A stretch of DNA of 64,000 bases from assembly GCA_032716605.1 (NCBI GenBank), contig CM064502.1:37138895-37202894 (forward strand), given 5' to 3'. The notes under the pieces are model-generated. The model made no database searches and was not told the origin of the DNA. It was given only the letters and a program-made list of their open reading frames with translations. The stretch is from Paralithodes platypus. Lineage: Eukaryota > Arthropoda > Malacostraca > Decapoda > Lithodidae. Positions 33,391-44,878 of this stretch are shown here, piece by piece. Each line of letters begins with the position of its first letter. Positions within the stretch are counted from its first letter, which is position 1. The position numbers and the translations under genes were made by a program.

Positions 33391-33589
33391 ACAAAGGAGT
33401 GCAAAGAAATAAAGCAACAACAGATATGGTGACCCTTCTAGGCTGCTTGTCCTCCAAAATACTGAGGATCAATTGTCCAAACAGTGGTTTAGAGTGGGTA
33501 AGGGAACATTGGAAAGGGAACTACGGCCCTGGAACTAATGTCCGTGGCAGGATTAGGAAGTTAGTAGGGGACAGATGGGTTAGTAACTA

Positions 33590-36500
33590 AGGGGGGGATA
33601 AAATAAAGTTATTAATTTACAAACGCAGTCAGTCGCGGATTTGATGCAAGATATTTGTCTAGGCGAAGTTTAAATGAATCAATGGTGCTGCAGTCTATAA
33701 CGTCTTGGGGAAGCCCATTCCACACAAGTTGACAACTCGATTGGAGAGGAAATTCTTTGATTCGTGCGAGTTAAAAGATTTACCGATAATTTTGCAACAG
33801 TTTCCCCGCGTGTAATTAGATTGGTCGATAGTGAAGTACTTACTACAGTTCATATTGTCGATGCCTTTGATGATTTTGAACACTTGAATTAAATTGCCTC
33901 TTAATCTGCGCTGGGTTAAAGGAAATAGATTTAATTCTCTAAGACGCTCCTCGTATGGTTTGTTCTTTAGTCAAGGTATAATTTTGGTAACTCTACGTTG
34001 AACTCGTTCTACCTTGTCTATATCTTTTTGGTAATAAGGGCACCAGGATTGAACGCAGTATTCCAGAAGAGGGCGGACTAAGGAATTCTAAAGGGTTAGG
34101 ATAACTTCTTTGGATTTATGCTCAAATGACCTGCCTATAAAGCCAATTATTTTGTTTGCTTTCTTAACAACTTCTGAACATTGTTGACTCGGTTTTAGGT
34201 TACTCGATATTGTTACCCCCAGATCGGTTTCTCTGTTTACATTCTTAAGCTGAGTGCCATTCATCGAATAGTTTGCTTTCTCATTTTGGTATCCGATATG
34301 TAGTACTTTACATTTATCCATATTGAAACTCATTTGCCAAATTTGGGCCCAATGTGACAACTTATCTAGATTGTGTTGCATATCGTCAACTTGTTCTTTT
34401 GAGAGTATGCTATTTGCAATTTTTGTATCATCAGCACATTTTGAGATTGTACAGGTGAGACCCTCATCTATGTCATTGATGTAAATTAGAAAGAGAATTG
34501 GTCCTAGTACTGATCCCTGGGGTAACCCGCTACTTACATTGGTCCATTTAGATGCCTTACCGTTTATGACTACTCTTTGCTCTCTGTCGCGGAGACAATT
34601 TTCTATCCATTTCAACATACCGTTTTGTATTCCATGCGCTTTTAGTTTTAGCAGTAAACGTTTGTGGGGAACTTTGTCAAAGGCCTTTTGAAAATCAAGG
34701 TATATATAATATCTACAGATTTACTCTCATCGTAGAGGTTGAGGATATCGTGGAAGAAGTCTAAGAGGTTTGTTAAACAGGAACTTTTTTTACGAAAGCC
34801 GTGTTGAGCATCTTTAAGTATGTTATTTTCCTCTAAGTGATTTACGAGTCTGTCTCTTATGAGCGTTTCTAGCATTTTACATACAACTGAGGTTAAGTTA
34901 ATTGAACGATAGTTACTGGGTAGGGATTTGCTGCCTTTTTTAAAAATCGGTGTTACGTTAGCTAGCTTCCAATGATCAGGCATAGTTCCAGTATGCAAGG
35001 ATTTATTGAATAGCAATGTCAGTGGTTTGGAGAGCTCATCTTTAGCTTCCTTTAGAACTCTAGGTGAGATTGTATCAGGTCCGGGCGTTTTATTTACCTT
35101 GAGTTTATCTAAACATTTCAATACTTCTCTCTCTGTAATGGTGATATTGCCTAGAACATCAGAATTATCTATCTGAATCGGCGATGCTTTAGGGATATCA
35201 ATGAGGTCTTCTGTTGTAAAAACTGATGCAAAGAAGGTATTGAGGGCATTACTCGTTTGTACTTCGTCTTTGGTGTATTCTCCATTTTCATCGACTAACG
35301 GTCCTACAGTTGAAGTAACTACTCTCTTCTTTCTGATATAACTATAGAATTATTTTGGGTTTGTTTTACTTTGATTCGCAACATGTAACTCCAGGATCTT
35401 TCTACTTTGCTTAACCCTTCCCGCCCGGGCTCGCCTTCCTAATGACAGTATTGAGATCCGGGTGATCTGGCCGAAAAACGTCTTTAATAGGCTACCCGTG
35501 TCTTTGTTATTTTAACTGCTAGAGAATTTAGTTTCACGCATCTCTAAACGTAGGTGTGTTTCGTATCTGTAGACTTGCGTTGAGTAGAGCTCTCTAGGTC
35601 AACTGGTTCAGTTGTGATGGCGATTTCCTTGGAGAGAGTTTCGATGTAATGTTAGCAATATCAGACACTTTTCAACACTAAATCTGTTCTAGCAGACAAC
35701 ACAATTACAAACTCCGACTCTTCTTCTTGTTTTCGGAGGTACGGTGTCGCAAAGACAGGCTTTGTTTACATACGTCGGACGCACAGCTTTCATAACACGC
35801 TTAATAGGCTTTCAAGCTTAAGGATTTCAAGGGGACACCCGGGCTCCTGCCCATCTGCCGCGGTGCCATTTTAAGATGCTGCCCGGGCGGGAAGGGTTAA
35901 TTAACCTTTTGGCTTTGCGTCGTAGTCCTACAAATTTCACCCGTTCTTCGTCATTTTGTGAGGATTTTAATATATCATTAGCAAACTTTTTAGCAAGCAG
36001 ACAGTTTGAAGTATCTTTATTCCACCATTTGGGCTTATCATTATGGCCTGTACGCTGTATTTTCGATGGTATGCAGTCTTGCACTGCTTTTAGGTAAGGG
36101 TTTGCGAATGATTCCCAAGATGTATTTATGTCGTTATTGTTAATTAAAAAGCTCCAGTCAATTTCTTTAAACATTGCTCTAAGTTTACGAAAGTTTGCTT
36201 GCTTGAAAGTAGGGACTTTCTCGATGCTGCTATTTGGTTCGTTACTAGTAAACTTTAAACTGAAAGTTGTCGTACGATGGTCGCTGTTACTGAATTCATC
36301 ACCGACATTCAAATTCTCTATCAATTCTTCTTTTGTTGAAAGTACAAGGTCAAGGACATTATTTCCACGGGTTGGAGATCTAACAAATTGATATAGCGAA
36401 CTATCTTGCAAGTTTGCATACAGGTCTTGTCCAGAGTGTGAAGTAATACTATCTCCCCACTTGGTCACAGGTAAGTTGACGTCGCCAAAAATTACGGTAT

Positions 36501-36620
36501 CTTGCGAGTTACTTAAGTCTGCAATTTGCTCATAAATTTCTCGGTCAGTTTGCATTGATTGAGCTGGAGGTCTGTATGTTAGTGCAAGTATTATTTTTGT
36601 AAATAAATACAAATGTAGAT
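33590..36620 (-). mobile_element. CR1-like LINE, reverse strand (unit B)
   Basis: Counterpart of 13850-16814. The endonuclease C-terminal part is open across 36648-35900 (DTVIFGDVNLPVTKWGD, NVLDLVLST, NSDHRTT with the catalytic-type SDH that unit A has changed to SNH). RT has NVTPIFKKGSKSLPSNYRSI, QHGFRKKSSCLTNLL, SGLPQGSVLGPILFLIYIND and CADDTKIA. Frameshift near 34711, MITE at 35415-35900. 5'-truncated. Unit B keeps YINDIDEG where unit A deleted three codons. Confidence 0.88.
35415..35900. mobile_element. GC-ended TTAA MITE inside the LINE (unit B)
   Basis: TTAA at 35411-35414 on the left, TTAATTAA at 35897-35904 on the right. Ends CCCTTCCCGCCCGGGC and GCCCGGGCGGGAAGGG are perfect inverted repeats. 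Confidence 0.87.
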
Positions 36621-36734
36621 ATGATGTGCCTTTGTAAAGGCCTATCACTCAATATCTTCATCTGACCTGACTGATAATAAACTCAACCCATTGTAAATAT
36701 ACCATAAAGTGTAATGATTTCTTTGAAGTGCAAG

Positions 36735-36806
36735 GCGATGGTGGTATAGTGGTGAGCATAGCTGCCTTCCAAGCAGTTGACCCGGGTTCGACTCCCGGCC
36801 ATCGCA
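36735..36806 (+). tRNA. tRNA-Gly (anticodon TCC), copy B2
   Basis: As 16947-17018 but with one T-to-C change in the T loop (TTCGACT instead of TTCGATT). The B box becomes GGTTCGACTCC, still within the consensus at its variable position. A TTTT terminator at 36816-36819 is present here and absent from copy A2. Probably functional. Confidence 0.93.
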
Positions 36807-36879
36807 AAATATATATTTTATTAAGATTCTCACAATAGGTCAGGTTGTCAAAACTAGTCAAGAAATGGAAATTTATTAA

Positions 36880-37088
36880 CCCCTTCTATACTGGTGACGT
36901 CTTTTAATTGTATTCTGGCTACTATTAGACGATTTATTAAGTTTTAAAAGTGCCTCCAGCATTTAAATTAACAGGCTTCGAACTATCTCGCTTAACCATT
37001 TTTACTACCACAGATTTGTCTTAAACTGCATAAAATCGTCTTAATTTAGCTAGAATATCATATAAGGACGTCACCGGTATAGAAGGGA
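36880..37088. mobile_element. Palindromic TTAA MITE 1 of 3 (unit B)
   Basis: TTAA at 36876-36879 and 37089-37092. CCCCTTCTATACTGGTGACG pairs with CGTCACCGGTATAGAAGGGA. Confidence 0.85.
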
Positions 37089-37092
37089 TTAA

Positions 37093-37297
37093 CTCATTCA
37101 GTTCCAGGGACGCCCTTTTCATTATATTCTGACAAATATTTGACTATTTTATTCAGCTTAGGAAAGAAACTCTAGCAATTAAACGCTTCAAACAATCTCG
37201 ATCAACTCTGTTAACTACCCCAGATTATTCCTAAGCTGCATAATACTGTCTAAATATTGCTAGAATAGAATGTAACACGTCGCTGGTACTCAAAGGG
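37093..37297. mobile_element. Palindromic TTAA MITE 2 of 3 (unit B)
   Basis: Left TTAA shared with MITE 1, right boundary TTAG at 37298-37301, as in unit A. Confidence 0.7.
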
Positions 37298-37301
37298 TTA
37301 G

Positions 37302-37485
37302 GGGGACGCGATCTTCATCATATTCTGATAACTATTAGACTATTTTATTCAGCTTAGGAAGGACCTCTAACGCTTCAAACTATCACAATCATCTCTTAAC
37401 TACCACAGATCCTTTCTAAGCTGCATAATGTCGTTTAAATAATAGATGGAATGAAATATAACGCACGTAGCTGGTACTCAAGGGG
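37302..37485. mobile_element. Palindromic TTAA MITE 3 of 3 (unit B)
   Basis: Between TTAG and TTAA (37486-37489). Right end GCTGGTACTCAAGGGG. Confidence 0.66.
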
Positions 37486-37753
37486 TTAATAACAGTTAAA
37501 TATAACTGTGAATCAGAGGTACGATAACGCTAATAAGTCATGTCTTGGCTGTCATTACGCTTGGTTCGCTCTGTGCTTTATTAATGTCTGTCAGATGTTG
37601 AGTAGGGTGGGTAAGGGTAGGAATATGTTTGTATATCCCACTCGAAATTAATCAATCGAGTTTAGATATTGCCGATACCAATTATTGATCAACATAGACT
37701 TGCTGCTGAGACCTCACTTATTATTTGGCCGACTGTACAGGTGCGGTCATTAA

Positions 37754-37959
37754 CCCTTTGAGGATATCACCCGTTTTAGCAGTTTATTCTAGCTAGCATC
37801 ACTCGATTATATACAGCTTAGGAAAGATCTGTAGGCATTGGAAGGGTAAAGACTATCTCAATTATCCTTCTGACTTCCATACTCCCTTCCTAGTCTGAAT
37901 TAAATCGTCTAATCGTCAGGCAGAACACAGAAAATAAATTAGTAATAGATCCTCAGAGG
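37754..37959. mobile_element. Palindromic TTAA MITE, diverged (unit B)
   Basis: TTAA 37750-37753, CCCTTTGAGGATAT at the left and GATCCTCAGAGGG at the right, followed by GTAA. Confidence 0.67.
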
Positions 37960-37978
37960 GTAAATGTTGTCCTGATTT

Positions 37979-38066
37979 ATTATAGGATAGCTCAGACTGA
38001 ATCATTAATTGTTCATCTGTTATTATAGGATAGCTCAGACTGAATCATTAATTGTTCATCTGTTAT
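37979..38066. repeat. 43-bp tandem duplication (unit B)
   Basis: Same two-copy repeat as 18192-18280. Confidence 0.82.
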
Positions 38067-38099
38067 TTTCATATCAGAAGTTCGACTGAGGGGGGATGA

Positions 38100-38435
38100 T
38101 TCACTTTTTGGTTCGTGTATTCATTATTTTTCTAGTTTCCTCCCTAGACCTCCATTGAACTTAAAACAATATCCATTAGACCCCCCCCTTGTAAATTAAT
38201 GTGTACATTTGTCGGTGCAATATCGGCCGGTTCTTCCAAAATTACAGGCTCACTATCTTTTGCCAGAAAACAAAATCGACACCTAAATAGCACGAAAGGT
38301 CTTAATATTGACAAAGAAATGGGGCGAAATATCTTAACATCGACAAACTAATGGGGTAAACATCATATAATCTGAAAACTAATGGGGTTAAACATGGCGG
38401 AGATGGGGGGTCTAGAAACAACAATACATCTCCCC
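38100..38435. mobile_element. GGGGAG-family MITE, left end decayed (unit B)
   Basis: Right end ACATCTCCCC and TTAA at 38436-38439. Counterpart of 18330-18661; the left boundary is approximate. Confidence 0.58.
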
Positions 38436-38656
38436 TTAATCAGTTCGAAGGTTCAAAGTATGTCGGAATTTGTGACAGCAAATGTACACTCGGATGGCAT
38501 AATCTCTAGCCCACTCATAAATAGCTTTAAATGTGTTGAACATATCACTCCCTTTAGGTCGTTCTTCAATTAGTTTTGCACCAAATTATTCACTTAAGAA
38601 CTATTGATCCTTCGTCAGTGAGGTTTAAAAACAATTTCACAAACTTTCATTGTTGT

Positions 38657-40553
38657 TGTGACGCTCCTGCATAGTAGCCAAGTGCGGGCATGCACGCGCG
38701 TCGGCTGCCCAGCCGTTTAGAAACCGGCTGGCGGCAGCCGGCCGGCTGGCTTTTCCTTAGTATATATCCTACGACAATGTAACTAATGTCTGGGATATTC
38801 TTATGTTGTTTCACAGCTTGAAGCTGCCCTTATTCTTAACCAACACATCTTAGTATATTTTATTCTTGATAGTTGATTGTTTCATTATAATATATAAGAT
38901 GTAAGTCTGGTGAGAGTGGGAGGAGACGACCGGGAGAGAGAAAGAGACCGACTGGGGGACGTTGCTTCGCGCGGAGAGTCTAGCTTGGGACGAGCCTGAT
39001 GTTGCCAATTTCATCGCAACGTTAGGCTTAGTTTCGACTCACGCAAGGGGTAGAGGATTTTGACCCGGCAACTGTGTTGAGTGTTGCCAAGCATGGGATG
39101 TATTTCGCATGCCTAGGGTGGGGTCCAGACAGATTCAAGACTCAGAGCTCACCTCACTGTCGTACCCTTCGGACCCCCTTGATATCTATCCCTCTCAACC
39201 CCACTTAGAAACTTTCTCTTACTTTGTATACCTTCCTTCCACTACTTCACCAATCTATTTAATTATCCCATCCCCTTGATAGACCTTATATCTATTATTG
39301 TATTAACGAGGAGCTCTCAGATAATTAGATAGGATTTTGGGCTTAGTGCAGAGATGTAATTGTTAATGAGACCTAGGAAGCTTTTTTGTTGTCTCATATT
39401 TGGTGGTTTCATGCTTGCTAGTGTGTTCTTGTGGCAGGTGAGCAGGGGCTAGACCGGAGGGGTGGCTTTTTGTGGTCCTTTAAGTAAAGTCTGCTGGTGC
39501 GAGTCCTGTGGACCCGCACGACTTTACTAGGATACCCGTGGGAGTCTGGGGGCATTTTCTTGTCTGTGTCCCTGTGTGTCTAGTGTTGTGTTGTGTGAGG
39601 GCCCTTGCCTAGTCCACTCAGCACTGCGCTAGCACGTCTTGCTTTTGTTTTAGGGTCGCCAGGAGAGAGTCAGATACTTGGGATCTGAGTCTCTCAAGAG
39701 AGCACCCTTTCAATTAGAGTAATTTGGCGCACAGACTTGGGAACGTCCCTAGGCTAGAGCAGGTGGCTCAGCCCGGGTATCCGAAGCCTATATCCTTCCG
39801 GCTAGACCTCTGCCACCTGGCAGATTAACAGCTAGGGGTTTTATTATTTCTGCATGCTTGTTATTGTGCCACAGTTTACGGTTGTTGTGAGCATTGTGAG
39901 TCAGGGTGTGGCTTAGAGACTCTGTCCGAGCAGGCTTGCCTGACTAAGAGTGAGAAGCACACCTGTATGTGGTTATGTTGCGAGTTGCTGCCTTTATTTA
40001 ACTATACCTATGCCATTATACACTGTATGGCCTATCACTAGTATTTATTCCTGCTTATGAGTTAAGAGTTCTCTAAATCCGTAACTTACTTTCTTTGCTA
40101 AGCATCAGATCCTACAGTAGCCGCATGCAGTTTAGAAACCTGCATCTTGTCTACCTGTACGATGTTTTGAGGACTGTTTGCTTTCACCTTCTTTCACGCA
40201 GGGGTGATTAGTTGTATTAATTAACGTAACGTTAAATGTACTTTCTTCTAGTTTGTTATTAAATTGTTTCTGCAATTTAATTCCGTTATCTATCTTTTCC
40301 TTGAAGCTTTAAGTCAACTTAATTGTGTGATCTTTTATATAGCCTGCTTGACTATCAGCAGTCTATAGTGCGTGCACCCTGTAACCGAGTCATAGGATAC
40401 CTCGTTGTCCAGGCAGGACTCTTGACGGTTTAGGGTGGTTTGTTGCCTGGGTTTATAGATAAGGGATGGATCTAGCGTTTTCCGTTGTTGCTTGTTGCCG
40501 CATACCTAGTCCAATAGAAAGAGCCCAGTGTTTATATATCCCAGGACGTAACA
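38657..40553 (+). repeat. 5' LTR of gypsy element 1
   Basis: TGTGACGCTCC...CCAGGACGTAACA, 1897 bp, nearly identical to 48067-49979. The first 100 bases form GC-rich nested hairpins (CGGCTGCCCAGCCG; CCGGCTGG repeats). ATATATAAGATG at about 38900 is a candidate TATA region. Confidence 0.93.
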
Positions 40554-40555
40554 AA

Positions 40556-40573
40556 TGGCGACCTTGCATAGGA
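40556..40573 (+). promoter_or_regulatory. Primer-binding site of gypsy element 1
   Basis: TGGCGACCTTGCATAGG starts two bases after the LTR. TGG pairs with a tRNA CCA end. The first eight bases equal those of the tRNA-Arg-type PBS of Drosophila mdg1/412 elements (from memory); the primer identity is not proven. Element 2 has nearly the same site at 58586. Confidence 0.75.
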
Positions 40574-40767
40574 TTTACTGAACAGAGGAATATAGTGGTC
40601 ATTTGTTTTGAGATTCCTTATGATTAGAGGAATACAGTGGACATAGAGTTTTTTTTTGGAGCAACCAATATAACACCTTAAAGACTTTAAATAACATTAG
40701 TATATACATACTTGCATAGGAGATAAGGCACATTCTATAACCGTGATAATTACTGCAGTACACAAAC

Positions 40768-41874
40768 ATGTCTAATACATCAGAACACAGTGGTGGGTCA
40801 GGTCACGATACAGGCTTGGAGGGAGAAAGACCTGTGGAGTGGCTAGTCGATAGCGAGGAGGGTGCTAGAAGATTTTTAGAGGTGCCCCTTACCGCTGCCA
40901 GGGTGTTGAAGCTGAATAAGTATGGCTTAAAGTGTGTGGCAGGTCTTCAGGGTCACCAGGGTTTAAGTGGCATGAGGAAAGATCAGCTAAGGACTTTGAT
41001 ATTGGGTTTAGAAGGGAGAGACCTGGGTGGAGAGGCGACTGGGGGCCCCGGTCCCGAGCCCCCCCTCCACTCTACCCCCATATCAAACGTCAGGATGCCT
41101 GAATTTAGTACATACCCCCAAGTTGATGGTCAATGGCAGCGTGGAATTCAATCACAGGGACCCTCTCCATTAAATGCACCTTCCCCTCCTCAAGGGTTGA
41201 CTCCAGATTTGTTGTTTCGGCTTGAGATGGCCAAGGTTGAGGTTACTAGAGCTCAGGTTGAGGCTGCCGAGAGACAGGCTAGTGTGCAGGCTGAGGTTGC
41301 TAGAGCTCAGGATGAGGCCGCAGAGAGAACAGCTATACGAGAGGCTGAACTGCAGGCAGAGTCTACTAGGTATCGGGCTGACAGGGAGCTGGAGAGATCT
41401 CGAGTGGAGGCAACAGGGCGAAATATTGGGGGAGGTAACAGACATCGGGACCAATCATTGTCGCACCTGCTTAAACTAGTTCCTGTGTTCGATGAATCAT
41501 GTGTGACTGAGTTTTTTATGCGATTTGAGAAGAAGTGTCAGGAACACCAGTGGCCTCAGGAAAAGTGGGCAGCATTAGTTTCATCAAGACTCCTAGGAAA
41601 GGGGCTAAAAGCGTATGATGCACTACCTTTAGAGTCCTGTGTAGTTTATGATGAGCTAAAGAAGGATGTGCTACGGGCCTATGAGTTACAACCAGAAACT
41701 TACCGCTTGAAGTTTCGGGGTGTTACTAAGGGCAAGGATAGTACCTTCCTAGAACACGCCCGGGACTTGTCTGATGCACTACGACATTGGCTGCGTTCCG
41801 AGAGGGCAGCTACTTTTGAGGAGTTGAGTGAGCTGGTTCTCTTGGAGCAGTTCTTTAAGTGCACAGGCACTTAA
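40768..41874 (+). CDS. gag: Gag (capsid part), gypsy element 1
   Basis: Structural protein forming the virus-like particle of the retrotransposon; 368 residues from an ATG 215 bp after the LTR. Residues 45-90 have an amphipathic stretch (SGMRKDQLRTLILGL) loosely like a SAP motif. Residues 150-215 are a Glu/Ala-rich heptad region (VEVTRAQVEAAERQ and repeats), a likely coiled coil. Capsid follows: FFMRFEKKCQEHQWPQEKWA, KGLKAYDALP. Its last 65 residues (YELQPETYRLKFRG, FLEHARDLSDALRHWL, LSELVLLEQFFKC) resemble the SCAN domain. TAA at 41872. The zinc-knuckle part continues in the -1 frame from 41859, as in element 2. Intact capsid frame. Confidence 0.88.
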   Translation: MSNTSEHSGGSGHDTGLEGERPVEWLVDSEEGARRFLEVPLTAARVLKLNKYGLKCVAGLQGHQGLSGMRKDQLRTLILGLEGRDLGGEATGGPGPEPPLHSTPISNVRMPEFSTYPQVDGQWQRGIQSQGPSPLNAPSPPQGLTPDLLFRLEMAKVEVTRAQVEAAERQASVQAEVARAQDEAAERTAIREAELQAESTRYRADRELERSRVEATGRNIGGGNRHRDQSLSHLLKLVPVFDESCVTEFFMRFEKKCQEHQWPQEKWAALVSSRLLGKGLKAYDALPLESCVVYDELKKDVLRAYELQPETYRLKFRGVTKGKDSTFLEHARDLSDALRHWLRSERAATFEELSELVLLEQFFKCTGT

Positions 41875-43616
41875 CATTAAATATAAAGGAAAACAATCCT
41901 AGAACTCTCCAGGAGGCAGCAGAAATTGCTGACCACCGAAGGTCATTAATTCGAGAGTGCGAAGCAGCAGCTAGGAGTGAGTTGGGTGCACAGGATCGTA
42001 CCCCTCTCCCTCCCAAGAATTTTGATACACATAAATACACAAAACCATGTAGCACTGACAATAAAACTGAACATAAACCAAATACCGTCCCGTATAAGAA
42101 GTCTAATGGTACCTCCCACGGGAAACCAAAGAGTAAAGAGTGCTTTGCATGTCACAAGGAGGGTCACTTTGCAAATGCTTGTCCTAACAAGCCACCAAAC
42201 AAGGTTGTGTCATTGGTCCGCAGCATATGGGTGTCGCCTATATCTTCTGAGTTTGCCAAGGGTAGTTCGTCAGAGGTTGGGACACAGCCTGTGTTCAAGA
42301 GTCCGGAAGGCTCGAACCCTGTCCGCGACGTCTTTGGGGGTCATAGAGGGCATGGGTTTGTGAGGTGGGCTGGCGAAAGGCGAGGAGTTAAGCTATTGCG
42401 TGATACTGGGGCTTCTCAGACCTTGTTAAAGAACTTTACTGGTAGGCCGATTAACGCTGCTCGGGTGGTGGTAGTTCAGGGGATCAATGCTACGAAGTCC
42501 TACCCGCTGGTGCTGATGGAGCTGGAGGTGGGTGGTGTGGCGAAGGAGCTGGATGTCGGAATTGTAGAGAACTTGCCTGTTGGGGGCGTCGACCTCCTCC
42601 TCGGCAACGACTTTGCGGTGCCTGCTTCTAAGGTTTCACCCTTGGTCGTTGCCGAGAAGGCGGCCGACGTTAGTAGGGAGGAACAGGAGTGGGTTGAGAA
42701 GTGTAGCGTACAAACCATGGCGTGTGTTGTGATGCGTTCTCAGACATCCGGAGCCTTGCAGCCACCACCTCAGTCTATCAAACCGCGGAGGAAAGGTCAC
42801 AAGAAAACGGGAAGTGTTGGTCAATTGGAGAGTTTTGAGCCGGCAGTGTTTCTTGGTGATTCATTATTGGCACCTATGTTAGAGTCTGGAGAGGCCCCGG
42901 GGCCTGTCACCGCTAGTGCAGGTGCAGGGCAGGAAGAGACTCTGCGACAGCATCGTTATGTGCAGCGTGAGGAAAGGATGGCTCAGCGGGACATTGGAGG
43001 TGGAAATAAATTATTTAAGATGAACTTGGATAATCTCGCACCTGCTGATATATGTTCCTTGCAGCTGGAAGATCCTGAAGTCAGGGCGTGTGGTAATGGT
43101 GCTGTCGAACTGGAGTGCGATGGGGATGCGCAGCCTGGTGATTTTTTCTTGTCCGAGGGGATCTTGTATCGGAGACATCAGGATCCCAAGAAAAAGTGGG
43201 ATGGCGGGTCAGGATTAGTGGACCAGTTAGTAGTACCGAGGGTGTGCCGTGAGAGCTTATTAAGATTAGCTCATGATGTGCCTTTGGCAGGGCACCTGGG
43301 GGCACGTAAGATGGAGGCAGCTCTGAGCAAGCTTTTCTGGTGGCCTGGGTTAAAGGTGAGTGTCGTGTCATGGGTGTCGCAGTGTCACACTTGTCAAGTT
43401 GTTGGGAAACCCAATCAGGTCATCCCGAGAGCCCCGTTACAACCCATCCCTGTCATTGGGCCGCCCTTCAGCAAAGTAGTTATCGATATGGTTGGCCCAT
43501 TGCCCCCCACTAGTGCCGGCAATAAATTTGTACTAACTGTAATGGATGTAGCAACACGGTATCCAGATGCTTACTCCATGCACAACGGGATGGCTAAGAC
43601 TGTTGTCAAAAACCTA
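41859..43616 (+). pseudogene. pol: Gag nucleocapsid, protease and integrase N-part, gypsy element 1
   Basis: Frame -1 relative to gag, with no ATG of its own at the start. Order: a basic linker; CCHC zinc knuckle CFACHKEGHFANAC (42140-42185); aspartic protease active site LRDTGASQTLL (42398-42430) and flap/late block GVDLLLGNDF; an Arg/Gln-rich spacer; integrase HHCC zinc finger (HDVPLAGHLGARK ... CHTCQ, 43270-43400); start of the integrase core with the first Asp in VVIDMVGPLPP and VMDVATRYPDAY. It is cut after KTVVKNL by the poly(T) end of an inserted LINE. Protease precedes integrase with no RT between them. Confidence 0.9.
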
Positions 43617-44878
43617 TTTTTTTTTTTTTTTTTTTTTTTTTCTATGTGATTGAGGGAGGCAAAAGGCATAACTGCCTATAGCGAGTGCCTCCCCCATAGT
43701 TGAAAGAGTGACAGGGCCAAAATCAAGGGACGTTCGAGCCAAAATGCCTGGACACACGGAGTTTGAAGCAATTTAAGTCATAGGAAGAGGGAAAGACTGA
43801 TTCTGGGAGAGAGTTCCAGAGCTCCGATGTTGAGTAGAAGAAAGTTTGAGAGTAACGTTTCACTCTTGGGTTGGAGAGTTGCACAGAGTAGGGGTGGGAT
43901 TGAGTTGCAAGACGGGTACCACGTGCCCTACGTAAAGGAGGTGGTATGCACTGGGATAGCTCTGAGGAACACTGATTATTATAGTAGCGATAGAATAGCG
44001 AGAGAGATGCAACATTGCGGCGGAGAGAGAGAGATTGCAGAGAGTTGGTGATTGGACGGGAGTTAATGATACGAAAGGCCTTCCTTTCAACTTTGTCTAG
44101 GAGAGCGGTGTGAGAGGAACCTCCCACACATGTGAACAATACTCAATACAAGGGCGCACTATGCCCCTGTACAGAGCAAGAAGCTGTGCAGGGGAAAAGA
44201 ACCCCCTAAGGCGGTTGAGCACACCCAGCTTCTGGGAGGCTGCCTTAGCAAGACTGGTAATATGGTCCTTCCAAATGAGAGCAGAAGAAAAAGAGACACC
44301 AAGAATATTGAGAGAAGATGAAGGGTTGATTTTTGTATTGTTGAAGAATAAGGGATAGTCCGCTGGGAGATCCTGACGGGTAGATAGATGGAGAAATTGG
44401 GTTTGGAAGCATTAAAGTTAACAAGGTTTTCTCTGCCCCAATTGGAAATAGTATTTAGATCAGAATTTAAGAGTTCTATGGCTTCATTACGTTTGTCGTT
44501 GAGGGATTGCTGGCTGGGGCGTTCTGAAAAACTAATGGAGTAGTGTAAGGTTGAGTCGTCTGCGTATGAATGGATGGGAATTAAGGTACAGTTAAGGAGA
44601 TCATTTATAAAAATTAGAAAGAGAATAGGAGATAGGACAGAGCCCTGAGGAATACCGGAGTTTATAGGGTGAGGAAGTGAACAATGGCCGTCCACAACCG
44701 CAGCTATGGAACGGCCGGAAAGGATATTAGAGACAAAGGCACAGATGGAGGGATAGAAACCGAAGGAGGGTAGTTTAGAAATTAAAGATTTATGCCAGAC
44801 TCTATCGAAGGCTTTCGATATGTCTAGTGCAATAGAAAAAGTCTCACCGAAGTCCCGAAAGGACTTTCTAGGACTGTC
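43617..44878 (-). mobile_element. 5'-truncated LINE inserted in gypsy integrase
   Basis: Reverse-strand jockey/CR1-like element with its 3' poly(A) seen as 25 T at 43617-43641. Reading the minus strand from 44878: ALDISKAFDRVWHKSLISKL (RT block with catalytic D), SGIPQGSVLSPILFLIFIND, YADDSTLHYS (active site), WGRENLVNFNASK; after a frameshift near 44150, the C-terminal part KVERKAFRIINSR and SELWNSLPESVFPSSYD (to 43723). Truncated inside RT. Fragments of the same family lie at 4015, 12725, 25450 and 32345. Confidence 0.9.

Noticed and set aside
36645..36861. Minus-strand frames with GRESNPGQLLGRQLCSPLYHH-like text
   Set aside because: They are antisense readings of the tRNA-Gly gene, a common annotation artefact.
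41170..41454. Minus-strand ORF over gag
   Set aside because: Antisense of the coiled-coil repeat; no independent evidence.
40768..41874. Host SCAN-domain zinc-finger gene
   Set aside because: The SCAN-like region sits in a Gag frame between LTR/PBS and a zinc knuckle, protease and integrase; no zinc-finger array follows.
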